From the NCBI RefSeq assembly GCF_025699485.1, contig NZ_JANUXN010000003.1:124001-188000 (forward strand): a stretch of 64,000 bases of DNA, written 5' to 3'. Made by a program: the position numbers and the translations under genes. Under the pieces are notes generated by a model that was not told the DNA's origin, ran no database searches, and saw only the letters and a list, made by a program, of their open reading frames with translations. Below are positions 1 to 7,742 of this stretch, one piece after another. Source of the DNA: Thauera carbonicopians (GTDB lineage: Bacteria; Pseudomonadota; Gammaproteobacteria; Burkholderiales; Rhodocyclaceae). Every line of letters begins with the position of its first letter. The stretch's first letter is position 1.

Positions 1-605
1 GTGTGCGACACCCAGTGGTGCATCGCCGGGATCATGTGCGAGCCCATCTCGAGGATGAACACCGGCAGGGCCAGTACTGCGGCGATCAGCAGGTCGCGCT
101 GCAGTTCGGTCCGTTCGGCATCCTTCTTCGCCAGGGTTTCGTCGTCGCCGGCCTGCGCCGTGGCTTCGATGGCGCGGGCGTCGTAGCCGGCCTTGTCCAC
201 CGCCGCGATCAGCGCTGCGACGTCGGCCACGCCGCGCACGGTGGCGCGCTCGGTAGCCAGGTTCACGTTGACCTCGGCGACGCCGGGTACGGCCTGCAGC
301 ACCTTCTCGACGCGGCCGACGCAGGAGGCGCAGGTCATCCCTTCGATCGCCAGCTCGGTGGTGCTGGGCGGTACGTCGTAGCCGGTCTTCTCGACCGCGG
401 CGATCAGCGTCATGCGGTCCACCGGCACCGCCAGGCGGATGTCTGCCCGTTCGGTGGCCAGATTCACCGAAACCTGTGCGACGCCCTCGACCTTGGCCAG
501 CGCCGCCTCGACGCGGCTGACGCAACTGGCGCAGGTCATCCCTTCGATCGGCAGGCTGACCGTCGCCGTGACTGGCCGGGCCTGCGCTTTCGCGGATGCG
601 TTCAT
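1..605 (-). CDS. copA: Copper-translocating P-type ATPase, N-terminal part (runs off left edge)
   Basis: The first 201 codons are present; the rest lies beyond base 1. Two heavy-metal-associated domains are visible, each with the Cu(I) motif: MTCASC near residues 23-28 and again near 97-102, each followed by a ferredoxin-like repeat ending in KTGYDV or KAGYDA. A charged linker and the first hydrophobic segment (LLIAAVLALPVFILEMGSHM) follow near residue 175. This is the N-terminus of a P1B copper exporter that pumps Cu(I) from the cytoplasm. The start is the first ATG of the frame, 43 bases after a MerR-type promoter. The ATPase core (CPC, DKTG) lies outside the window, so completeness cannot be judged. 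Confidence 0.93.
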   Translation of the reverse strand, partial: MNASAKAQARPVTATVSLPIEGMTCASCVSRVEAALAKVEGVAQVSVNLATERADIRLAVPVDRMTLIAAVEKTGYDVPPSTTELAIEGMTCASCVGRVEKVLQAVPGVAEVNVNLATERATVRGVADVAALIAAVDKAGYDARAIEATAQAGDDETLAKKDAERTELQRDLLIAAVLALPVFILEMGSHMIPAMHHWVSH

Positions 606-641
606 GATTCCTTCCCTCGCATGGATGCCTTGACAGCATAC

Positions 642-672
642 AGGCTAGACCTTGCCATGATGGGAAGGTCAA
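642..672 (-). promoter_or_regulatory. CueR/MerR-type promoter and operator of copA
   Basis: Reading the minus strand, a -35 box TTGACC (672-667) and a -10 box TAGCCT (647-642) are separated by 19 bp (648-666). The dyad GACCTT...AAGGTC (648-670) fills the spacer. A 19-bp spacer spanned by a CCTT/AAGG dyad is the hallmark of MerR-family activated promoters, and this form matches CueR sites upstream of copA genes. Copper induction is therefore likely; no cueR gene lies in the window. Confidence 0.85.
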
Positions 673-822
673 ACGGCAATGATGCCTGTTTCGAAAAGGG
701 CAGCCATCAGCCGAGCAGGGATGGCGTCGGGCTGCGTAGGCGGAGCGAAGTCAAACCCATCGCTTGCGGGAATGGCACGATCGGCGGGGGGTTTCAGCCT
801 TGCCGGGAGTGAACGCTTCAGC

Positions 823-2604
823 TCAGCCGGCAGCACCGTCGAAAGGCCAGAACACCGGGATGAAGATCACTCCCAGCACCCAGAAGATCAGGTTCAGCGG
901 CAGGCCGACCTTGACGAAGTCGCTGAAGCGGTAGCCCCCTGCGCCATAGACCATGGTGTTGGTCTGGTAGCCCACCGGCGTGGCGAAGCTGGTGGAGGCG
1001 GCGAAGGTCACCGCGATCAGGAAGGGGGTGGCATCGACGTCCATCATCCGCGCGGTGGACATGCCGATCGGCGTCAACAGTACGGCCGCAGCGGCGTTGC
1101 TCATGAATTCCGTCAGCAGCAGTGCCATCAGGTACAGCACCGCCAGCACCACCAGCGGCCCCGAGTCGCGCACTAGGCCGATGCTGTTTTCCACCAGGAA
1201 GGCGGCTGCGCCGGTTTCGCTCATCGCCACGCCCAGCGGCAGCAGGCCGGCCATCAGGATGATGATGCGCCAGTCGACGGCGTCGTAGACGTCGTCCGCA
1301 TCCAGGCAGCCGGCCAAGGTCATCGCCACCGCGCCCATCAGCGAGGTGACCGCGATCGGCGCCCAGCCCAGCGCCGAAATGCCGATCACCAGCGCCATCA
1401 CCACCAGCGCGAAAGGCGCGCGCCAGCCGCCGGGCTGCTGGGCGTCGCGCTCGGACAGCACGATGACGCTCTTGTCCTTGCGCAGCGCCGGCATTTCCGC
1501 TTCGGGCGTCAGCATCAGCAGGATGTCGCCGGTGCGCAGGCGCACCTCGCTCAGCTTGTCGCGCAGGACCTGGCCGCGGCGGTGGATGCCCAGTACCGTG
1601 GCGTCGTGCTGCCAGCGCGGCGCCAGCGTCGCCAGGGTGCTGCCGATCGCGCGCGAGCGGGGCGCGATCATCACTTCGGTCAGCACCTGGGCCACTGCTG
1701 CGAAATCCTGCCGGCCGAGCTTGAACTGCGAATTCACTTCCAGGCCCGCCTTCTTGCGCAACTCGTCCAGTTGCGACCAGTCGCCGCGCGCCAGCAGCAC
1801 GTCGCCTTCCTGCAGCGTCTGCGCCCTGGGCGACCAGACCTTTTCGTCGCCGCGCAGCAGTTCCAGCACGAAGACGCCGAACTCCTCGCCCAGCTTGGCC
1901 TCGCCGACCGAGGTGCCGATCAGCGACGAGTCGGGCATCACCCGCAGTTCGGTGATGTATTTGCCCAACTGATAGTGCTCGACCAGCTCCGCACCGCGCG
2001 TATCCGGCAGCAGCCAGCGTCCGAGCGTCAGCAGGTAGAAACAGCCCGCCGCCATGCAGATCAGGCCGAGCGAACTGAACTCGAACATGCCGAAGCCGGG
2101 ATGGCCCATGTCCCTCGCCATGGCGTTGACCAGCAGGTTGGTGGAGGTGCCCACCAGGGTGCAGACCCCCGCCATCTGCGACACGTAGGACAGCGGGATC
2201 AGCGCCTTCGAGGCCGACATGCCGATGCTGGCCGTCGCTGCCATCACGATCGGCATGAAAACCGCGACCACCGCGGTGTTGTTGACGAAAGGGGCGATCA
2301 CCGCCAGCACCGCGAACAGCACGATCAGGAACTGCAGCGGCGATCCGGCCCGCCCCAGCAGGCTGCCGATGCCCGACAGCGCGCCGCTGTTCTGCAGCCC
2401 GGCGGCCAGCACGAACATGGCGGCCACCGTCACCGTCGCCGGATTGCTGAAGCCGCCGAGCGCCTGGCCCGGCTCGACCAGGCCGGTCAGCGCCAGGCTG
2501 CCGAGCACCAGCAGGGCGACCGCGTCCATGCGCAGCCGCTCCGTCGCGAACAGCACGACTGCCGTCAGCGCAATGACGATAACCATCACGATTTCGATCG
2601 TCAT
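823..2604 (-). CDS. SLC13-family permease with two TrkA-C (RCK_C) domains
   Basis: A 593-residue inner-membrane carrier with an N-terminal membrane half (about residues 1-200), two cytoplasmic TrkA-C domains (about 210-295 and 300-380), and a C-terminal membrane half (about 395-590). The repeated signature regions are visible as NNTAVVAVFMPIV in the first half and EFMSNAAAAVLLTPIG plus ATPVGYQTNTMVYG in the second. Relatives carry sulfate, di- or tricarboxylates, or other anions; the substrate cannot be read from sequence. ATG at 2604 is preferred over an in-frame TTG two codons upstream. It stands alone, running toward copA. Confidence 0.88.
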   Translation of the reverse strand: MTIEIVMVIVIALTAVVLFATERLRMDAVALLVLGSLALTGLVEPGQALGGFSNPATVTVAAMFVLAAGLQNSGALSGIGSLLGRAGSPLQFLIVLFAVLAVIAPFVNNTAVVAVFMPIVMAATASIGMSASKALIPLSYVSQMAGVCTLVGTSTNLLVNAMARDMGHPGFGMFEFSSLGLICMAAGCFYLLTLGRWLLPDTRGAELVEHYQLGKYITELRVMPDSSLIGTSVGEAKLGEEFGVFVLELLRGDEKVWSPRAQTLQEGDVLLARGDWSQLDELRKKAGLEVNSQFKLGRQDFAAVAQVLTEVMIAPRSRAIGSTLATLAPRWQHDATVLGIHRRGQVLRDKLSEVRLRTGDILLMLTPEAEMPALRKDKSVIVLSERDAQQPGGWRAPFALVVMALVIGISALGWAPIAVTSLMGAVAMTLAGCLDADDVYDAVDWRIIILMAGLLPLGVAMSETGAAAFLVENSIGLVRDSGPLVVLAVLYLMALLLTEFMSNAAAAVLLTPIGMSTARMMDVDATPFLIAVTFAASTSFATPVGYQTNTMVYGAGGYRFSDFVKVGLPLNLIFWVLGVIFIPVFWPFDGAAG

Positions 2605-2754
2605 GCCCAATATTCCCTATGCCGGGTGGCGGTCAAAAGTGACTCGGCCTTGGGCAAAAGAGTAGCCGATCGTTGCGGCGGACGGTGCCAGGCGATGCAG
2701 GCAGCAACTGCTCCGGGAGGTCGATAATCTGCAGCAGTGGTGCAGCGTCCGAGC

Positions 2755-3666
2755 CTACAGGTGGAAATCGCCCGCGGCTTCTGGCTGATAAAGCACTTTC
2801 CTGATCCGGATATGGCAGGTTCGATTCGGAATCCGCCAGTTGAAGGCATCGCCCTCCTTGTAGCCCAGGATCGCGGTGCCGATGCCGGAGCAAACCGACA
2901 GCTTTTCGGCACTGTCGTCCGCATCCTCCGGGTAAACCAGCGCGACTTCCACCTCCTCGTCGTCCACCTCCAGCAAGGCCTTGGAGTTCATCGTGATGAC
3001 ATCTTCCGCCACTTGCCGCGGATCGACGACGATGGCGCGCTCGATCTCGTGCTCCAGCTCGAAAATATCCGATTCCGTACTGAGCTCGACCAGGCTCTTG
3101 AGCCGGGCCTTGTCAACTTCGGTGATGTAGATGTCGCTGGTGAGAGCCGCAGGGCTTTCACGCAAGAGCCGGAGATAGCGCGCCGAATTCATGACGAAAG
3201 ACTTCATCGCGGGCGTCTCGCTTTCCAGCAGGAAGCCATTGCGCAGGAAAGCCTTCAGCGACCGCGCGTTGTCCGGGTGGATCTTGGCGATGAGCTTCGC
3301 GGCCCGCATGTCGAAGAAGGCAAGCTTCATGCCTTCGCGGATCACGCTGGTGCCGAGCTTGCGGCCCCAGTCGTCGCGGTTGCCAATGACCAGGACCATT
3401 TCGCAGTCCGGGCCCTTCTTGACGAGACGGACGAAGCCCACTGGCACGTCATGCCGGTCGTAGGCCATGAAGAACCGACCGCCCTGGTTGAACAGATGGG
3501 TCAGGATCGGCAACTGGACCCGATCGACGACCTGCTCGATGAACCGGGACACATGGCGCGAATCGCTCAGGTAGCGGGTAACGCCCTCATCCTCCAGCCA
3601 GTCCATCAGCGTCAGCGCGTTTGCCCGGGTGATCTCAGGACAAAGAAAAATAAAAGGCTCGTTCAT
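2755..3666 (-). CDS. GNAT acetyltransferase fused to a Rnk-like (nucleoside diphosphate kinase regulator) domain
   Basis: A 303-residue two-domain protein. Residues ~1-165 form a GNAT fold: the acetyl-CoA loop region is visible as VLVIGNRDDWGRKLGTSVI, followed by the typical KLIAKIHPDNARSLKAFLRNGF. Residues ~175-300 resemble Rnk and the C-terminal GreA/GreB domain (MNSKALLEVDDEEVEVALVYP, then SVCSGIGTAILGYKEGD). Rnk-type proteins bind RNA polymerase through the secondary channel and influence nucleotide pools; the GNAT substrate is unknown. ATG at 3666 is chosen because GGGGGTGA lies just upstream; an ATG four codons earlier has no ribosome site. Monocistronic. The domain order is clear, the function is not. 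Confidence 0.8.
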   Translation of the reverse strand: MNEPFIFLCPEITRANALTLMDWLEDEGVTRYLSDSRHVSRFIEQVVDRVQLPILTHLFNQGGRFFMAYDRHDVPVGFVRLVKKGPDCEMVLVIGNRDDWGRKLGTSVIREGMKLAFFDMRAAKLIAKIHPDNARSLKAFLRNGFLLESETPAMKSFVMNSARYLRLLRESPAALTSDIYITEVDKARLKSLVELSTESDIFELEHEIERAIVVDPRQVAEDVITMNSKALLEVDDEEVEVALVYPEDADDSAEKLSVCSGIGTAILGYKEGDAFNWRIPNRTCHIRIRKVLYQPEAAGDFHL

Positions 3667-3833
3667 CTTCACCCCCATTGGGTTTCAAGAATGAAAGCCT
3701 TTCATGACCTCGGCCATGACGGTTCTTTCGGCAGCGCGCTCATTCTAAGGCGCCGCGCGAGTGAACGGGACTGGGGTGCGGCGGCAAGGTGATCGTCTTT
3801 GAGCTCCTGGTGCTTACTGCTGCCGGTCAGTGG

Positions 3834-4799
3834 TCACTTCCTGCGGTGTGCACCTTCGAGTAATTCCAGGATGGCGGGCGCTGCCTCGGCACCGGCGGGA
3901 ATCGACTGTGCCCGGGCGAGGGGAAATGGTGCCTCTCGATGGCAACGCTGTGCAAACGAAGCCAGATTCTTGTCCGCCGTAAGCATCAAATCGACATCGA
4001 CCAGGTAAGTGCCGAGCTGACTGTCTCCCGGAGTTCCATCGGTCACCTTTGCGAAGCGCTGCTGAAACTGGAAAGCGGTCCGCAGCCAGTGCCGCTTCAT
4101 GTTCTCGGTTTCCACTTCGTAGAACCAGAATCGGGTGTAGCCCGCCGAGTCGAAGAGCATCTGATTCAGATCGATCTCGCCAGCCAGCCAGTCCACATAG
4201 GGGCTGCTATCGAACTTGAGTGCTTGCTCGAAGGCCATGCAGCCCTCGACTCGCCAAAGGTCGACTGGCTGGCCGTCCCACCCGTCTCGTGGTGAAACGA
4301 GTGTCGCCCTGAAGCTCGTCAGACGGTCCCTAGGCCATTTTGCCGGTATGGCTTTGCCCGCCTCGCGCGCCATTACCGCTTCCCTTTGTGCCAGCTTCAG
4401 CAGCAAGGGGTTTTCGACCCGCGCCGCTTCGCCGTCCATATCGTGGACGGCTCGGTGCCAGAAGCCACCCTTCTTACGGATCCAGTCATACCTGAGGCGG
4501 CGGTACAGATTCTGATCCGGTCGTCGATGCAGCCACGCCGGCCGCAGCCGTTTGATTTCCGCGCGTATCTCTTCGGCCTCCCAGTATGCTTCAGGCATCA
4601 GGCGCTTCCATTGCGGTAGTGCCATGCATCTGATGAGCCGCGCACGAAGCGCACGATCGGAAGTCCTGAATGCTTCATAGACGACGGCAGGTGCCACGCA
4701 GATCTGGTGCGACGACTTGCGCACTGCCTGGACGAGCGAGGCTACGGCCTCATGGTCCACCAGGTAGCGCCAGACATTGGTGTCGAGAAGAATTTTCAT
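3834..4799 (-). CDS. Large PIN-domain protein
   Basis: A 321-residue protein starting MKILLDTNVWRYLVD, the first acidic motif of PIN ribonucleases. The C-terminal acidic motif is DSQLGTYLVDVDLMLTADKNLASF near residues 260-285. The middle ~150 residues (rich in Arg and Trp, e.g. KRLRPAWLHRRPDQNLYRRL) are an insertion not found in VapC toxins, which are about 130 residues. The start has a good ribosome site (GAGGGG, 6 nt). No antitoxin-like gene is adjacent: upstream is tRNA-Gly, downstream the GNAT-Rnk gene. A metal-dependent RNase is plausible; a toxin role is not supported by context. Codon use looks less GC-biased than the neighbours, hinting at acquisition beside a tRNA. Confidence 0.72.
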   Translation of the reverse strand: MKILLDTNVWRYLVDHEAVASLVQAVRKSSHQICVAPAVVYEAFRTSDRALRARLIRCMALPQWKRLMPEAYWEAEEIRAEIKRLRPAWLHRRPDQNLYRRLRYDWIRKKGGFWHRAVHDMDGEAARVENPLLLKLAQREAVMAREAGKAIPAKWPRDRLTSFRATLVSPRDGWDGQPVDLWRVEGCMAFEQALKFDSSPYVDWLAGEIDLNQMLFDSAGYTRFWFYEVETENMKRHWLRTAFQFQQRFAKVTDGTPGDSQLGTYLVDVDLMLTADKNLASFAQRCHREAPFPLARAQSIPAGAEAAPAILELLEGAHRRK

Positions 4800-4906
4800 C
4801 GGATCCCCTCATCGTCATCTGCCGGATGATGGGGCAATCGGAAAGCATGTTTCCCTGGGTGCCATCGGACATCCTTTTTTGGGAATCTCTCTTTTCGATC
4901 AGATCG

Positions 4907-4981
4907 TGGAGCGGGCGAAGGGAGTCGAACCCTCGTCATCAGCTTGGGAAGCTGAGGTAATAGCCGTTATACGACGCCCGC
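4907..4981 (-). tRNA. tRNA-Gly (anticodon CCC)
   Basis: The minus strand folds as a standard cloverleaf: acceptor stem GCGGGCG pairing with CGCCCGC, anticodon stem TCAGC/GCTGA around loop TTCCCAA (anticodon CCC), T-loop TTCGACT closed by GAGGG/CCCTT, discriminator T and an encoded CCA end at 4907-4909. It would decode GGG. Confidence 0.95.
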
Positions 4982-5070
4982 ATACCTGGCCGGCAGACAG
5001 GAAGGCCGGCGCGAAGGAGGCGGCCATTCTATGATTCCCGGCCTTCCAGTGCAATGCCGGCATGAGCGCT

Positions 5071-6801
5071 TCAGCCGGCCAGCCGCTCCACCGCATCGCG
5101 GATGCGCGCCTGTTCGTCGGCCTTCAGGATGCGCTGCACCTTGGGGGCGAGATCGCCGAGGTCGGCGCGCAGCACCTGCTGCTTGATCTCCAGGATGTTG
5201 CCCGGGTGCATCGAGAAGTTGCGCAGGCCCATGCCGAGCAGCAGCAGGGTGTAGGCAGGGTCACCGGCCATCTCGCCGCAGACCGACACCGGCACGCCGT
5301 AGCGTGCGCCGGTCGAGATGGTGGCGCCGATCAGCTTCAGTACCGCGGGATGCAGCGGATCGTAGAGATGCACCACGGCTTCGTCCGAGCGGTCGATGGC
5401 GAGGGTGTACTGGATCAGGTCGTTGGTGCCGACCGACAGGAAGGACAGCCGGCGGATGAACATGCCCAGCGACAGCGCGGCGGCCGGGATTTCGATCATG
5501 CCGCCGATCTGCACGCCTTCGTCGAACTTGATCTTCTCGGCGCGCAGTTCGGTCTTGGCCTTGTCGACGAGCGCCAGGCACTGATCGATTTCCTGCGCAT
5601 GCGACAGCATCGGGATCATGATCTGCAGCTTGCCGTGGGCCGAGGCGCGCAGCAGGGCGCGCAACTGGGTCAGGAACATCTGGGGTTCGGCCAGCGAGTA
5701 GCGCACCGCGCGCAGACCGAGCGCCGGGTTCGGTTCGAAGCGGGCGTGGGCGCCGTTGAGCGCCTTGTCCGCGCCGACGTCGAAGGTGCGGATCGTCACC
5801 GGCTTGTTCGGCAGCGCCTTGACCACGCTGCGGTAGGCTTCGTACTGCTCGTCCTCGTCGGGCAGCACGTCGCGGCCCATGAAGAGGAATTCCGTGCGGT
5901 ACAGGCCGATGCCGTCGGCGTTGGCGGTCTTGACCGCGGGCAGATCCTTCGGCCCCTCGATGTTGGCGAGCAGGTTGATGGTTTCGCCGTCGAGCGTGGT
6001 GGCGCGGGTGTCGCGCAGGCGGTTGAGTTTGGAGCGCTCGATCTCGAGCTCGCTGCGGCGCAGGCGGTATTCCTCGACGATGGTCTCGTCGGGGTCGATG
6101 ATGATGACGCCGCGGGTGCCGTCGACGATGACCAGTTCGTCGTCTTCCAGCAGGTCGCGCACGTGGTGCAGGCCGACCACGGCAGGGATCTTCAGGCTGC
6201 GGGCGACGATCGCGGTGTGGCTGGTGGGGCCGCCGACGTCGGTGACGAAGCCGGAGATGTTGTGGTCGCGGAAGCCGATGGTGTCGGCGGGCGACAGGTC
6301 GTGGGCGACAACGATGGTGCCGAGCCCGTCACGGCGCTTGGGTGGCAGGTGGCCGGGATGGCCGAGCAGCACCTTGACCAGGCGCTCGACCACCTGCACG
6401 ACGTCGGCCTGGCGCTCGCGCAGATAGGGATCCTCGATCTGGCGGAACTGCTCGACGAGCTGTTCCATCTGCTGCACCAGGGCCCATTCGGCGTTGCAGC
6501 GGCGGGTTTCGATCAGGTGGCGGGCGGCGTCGATCAGCATCGGATCGGCCAGCATCATCAGTTGCAGGTCGACGAAGGCGCCGACTTCGCTGTGCGTCTG
6601 GGCCGTCGTCGCAGCGGCCTTCAGGCCGATCAGTTCGCCCTGGACGGTGGCGACCGCGTCCTCCAGGCGTTCGAGCTCGTCGGACAGGTGGCGGGGCGCG
6701 ACGTGGTAGTGGTTGACCTCGAGCAGCGCGTGAGAGATCAGGTGGACGTGGCCGATCGCGATGCCTTGCGAGACGGGCAGGCCGTGCAGGGCGAAGGTCA
6801 T
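5071..6801 (-). CDS. ptsI: PTS enzyme I (phosphoenolpyruvate-protein phosphotransferase)
   Basis: A 576-residue protein of the usual enzyme I length. The N-terminal domain carries the phospho-accepting His195 in GGPTSHTAIVARSL. The C-terminal PEP-binding TIM barrel shows LYRTEFLFM, GLRAVRYSLAEPQMF and FLSVGTNDLIQYTLA, followed by the SVCGEMAGDP cysteine motif. It takes phosphate from PEP and passes it to HPr. The start MTFALHGLPVSQG begins 2 bases after the ptsH stop, so the two are co-translated; longer upstream frames are only the antisense overlap with ptsH. No sugar-specific membrane EII is nearby, so the relay probably serves regulation. Confidence 0.97.
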   Translation of the reverse strand: MTFALHGLPVSQGIAIGHVHLISHALLEVNHYHVAPRHLSDELERLEDAVATVQGELIGLKAAATTAQTHSEVGAFVDLQLMMLADPMLIDAARHLIETRRCNAEWALVQQMEQLVEQFRQIEDPYLRERQADVVQVVERLVKVLLGHPGHLPPKRRDGLGTIVVAHDLSPADTIGFRDHNISGFVTDVGGPTSHTAIVARSLKIPAVVGLHHVRDLLEDDELVIVDGTRGVIIIDPDETIVEEYRLRRSELEIERSKLNRLRDTRATTLDGETINLLANIEGPKDLPAVKTANADGIGLYRTEFLFMGRDVLPDEDEQYEAYRSVVKALPNKPVTIRTFDVGADKALNGAHARFEPNPALGLRAVRYSLAEPQMFLTQLRALLRASAHGKLQIMIPMLSHAQEIDQCLALVDKAKTELRAEKIKFDEGVQIGGMIEIPAAALSLGMFIRRLSFLSVGTNDLIQYTLAIDRSDEAVVHLYDPLHPAVLKLIGATISTGARYGVPVSVCGEMAGDPAYTLLLLGMGLRNFSMHPGNILEIKQQVLRADLGDLAPKVQRILKADEQARIRDAVERLAG

Positions 6802-6803
6802 GC

Positions 6804-7073
6804 CTATTCTCCCTCGCCGAAGCGGTCCGCGATCAGGTCCTGCAGTTCCTGCAGCGCCTTGTCGGCATCCTCGCCCTCGGTATCGATGGTGATGGTGCTG
6901 CCCTTGGCGGCGGCCAGCATCATGACGCCCATGATGCTCTTGGCGTTGACCCGGCGGCCATTGCGCTCGAGCCAGACTTCGCACGGATAGCTGCTCGCCA
7001 GTTGCGTCAGCTTGGCTGACGCGCGCGCGTGCAGCCCGAGCTTGTTGATGATTTCGGCTTCGGCTCTTGGCAT
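6804..7073 (-). CDS. ptsH: HPr phosphocarrier protein
   Basis: An 89-residue HPr. The active His15 lies in KLGLHARASAKL and the regulatory Ser46 in AKSIMGVMML, both at canonical positions. It shuttles phosphate from enzyme I to the EIIA encoded just upstream, and Ser46 could be a target of an HPr kinase as in many proteobacteria; no hprK is in this window. It is the middle gene of EIIA-ptsH-ptsI. Confidence 0.97.
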   Translation of the reverse strand: MPRAEAEIINKLGLHARASAKLTQLASSYPCEVWLERNGRRVNAKSIMGVMMLAAAKGSTITIDTEGEDADKALQELQDLIADRFGEGE

Positions 7074-7105
7074 GGTGTTCTCCCCCCGGTGTTGCTGTCC
7101 GCGCT

Positions 7106-7504
7106 CTAGGACGCCTGATTCGCTTCGATGTGCATCACGCCGTCGCAGCCGCCCGACACCGCACGCTTGAGCAGCGTGTCCATGCCGTGTTCGCGGTAGG
7201 TGAGTACGCGCAGCAGCATCGGCAGGTTGACGCCGGCGACGGCTTCGACCCGGCTGGGAGCGGTGAGCTTGGTGGCGACGTTGGACGGGGTTGCGCCGTA
7301 GATGTCCGTCAGGATCAGCACGCCGTGGCCGCTGTCCGTCCAGTCCAGCATCTGGCGCGCCTGCGGGAGGATGTCGAGCGGGTCGTCCTGCGCCGACAGG
7401 CCCAGTTGCGCTACCTGCGGCGGGCGCTTGTTCAGCACGTGGCAGGCGCACTGGATCAGCGATTCGCCGAGCGAGCCGTGCGTCACCAGGAAGATTCCGA
7501 TCAT
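7106..7504 (-). CDS. PTS EIIA component, mannose/fructose (EIIA-Man) family, stand-alone
   Basis: A 132-residue soluble EIIA-Man-type domain. The phosphorylated His9 sits in MIGIFLVTHGSLGESL; the second landmark GVLILTDIYGATPSNVA follows near residues 63-79. There is no EIIB, EIIC or EIID here, so this EIIA is probably the terminal, regulatory acceptor of the EI-HPr relay, as in betaproteobacteria with PTS components for carbon, polyhydroxyalkanoate or nitrogen control. ATG at 7504 with GGAGACGG upstream is chosen over a longer frame that lacks homology. First gene of the three-gene operon. Confidence 0.92.
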   Translation of the reverse strand: MIGIFLVTHGSLGESLIQCACHVLNKRPPQVAQLGLSAQDDPLDILPQARQMLDWTDSGHGVLILTDIYGATPSNVATKLTAPSRVEAVAGVNLPMLLRVLTYREHGMDTLLKRAVSGGCDGVMHIEANQAS

Positions 7505-7685
7505 TTCAATTCCGTCTCCATTGGCGGCGATTTTAGCCGATGGGGGCAAGGCATGGCGTGACGTACAGCCAGCCCGGCACACTGCGCATAAAATATGACA
7601 AATGAAGATTAATGGTCGCCAAACCTGCGATCTGATTGGAAAATCCGGTTTTGAGCATCACGGCAAGGCTGTTAAACTTGTTTTG

Positions 7686-7699
7686 TACAAATATTTGTA
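7686..7699. promoter_or_regulatory. 14-bp perfect palindrome upstream of the BCCT transporter
   Basis: TACAAATATTTGTA is its own reverse complement and sits in an AT-rich stretch 44 bases before the transporter start, in the divergent region between the PTS operon and the BCCT gene. It could be an operator; the regulator is unknown. Confidence 0.4.
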
Positions 7700-7742
7700 A
7701 GCTAATGATCGCCTCGTTTCGGGCGGCCCTCAGAGAGTGCGG

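Noticed and set aside
3834-4799. VapBC toxin-antitoxin pair
   Set aside because: The PIN protein is more than twice VapC length and no small antitoxin frame precedes it.
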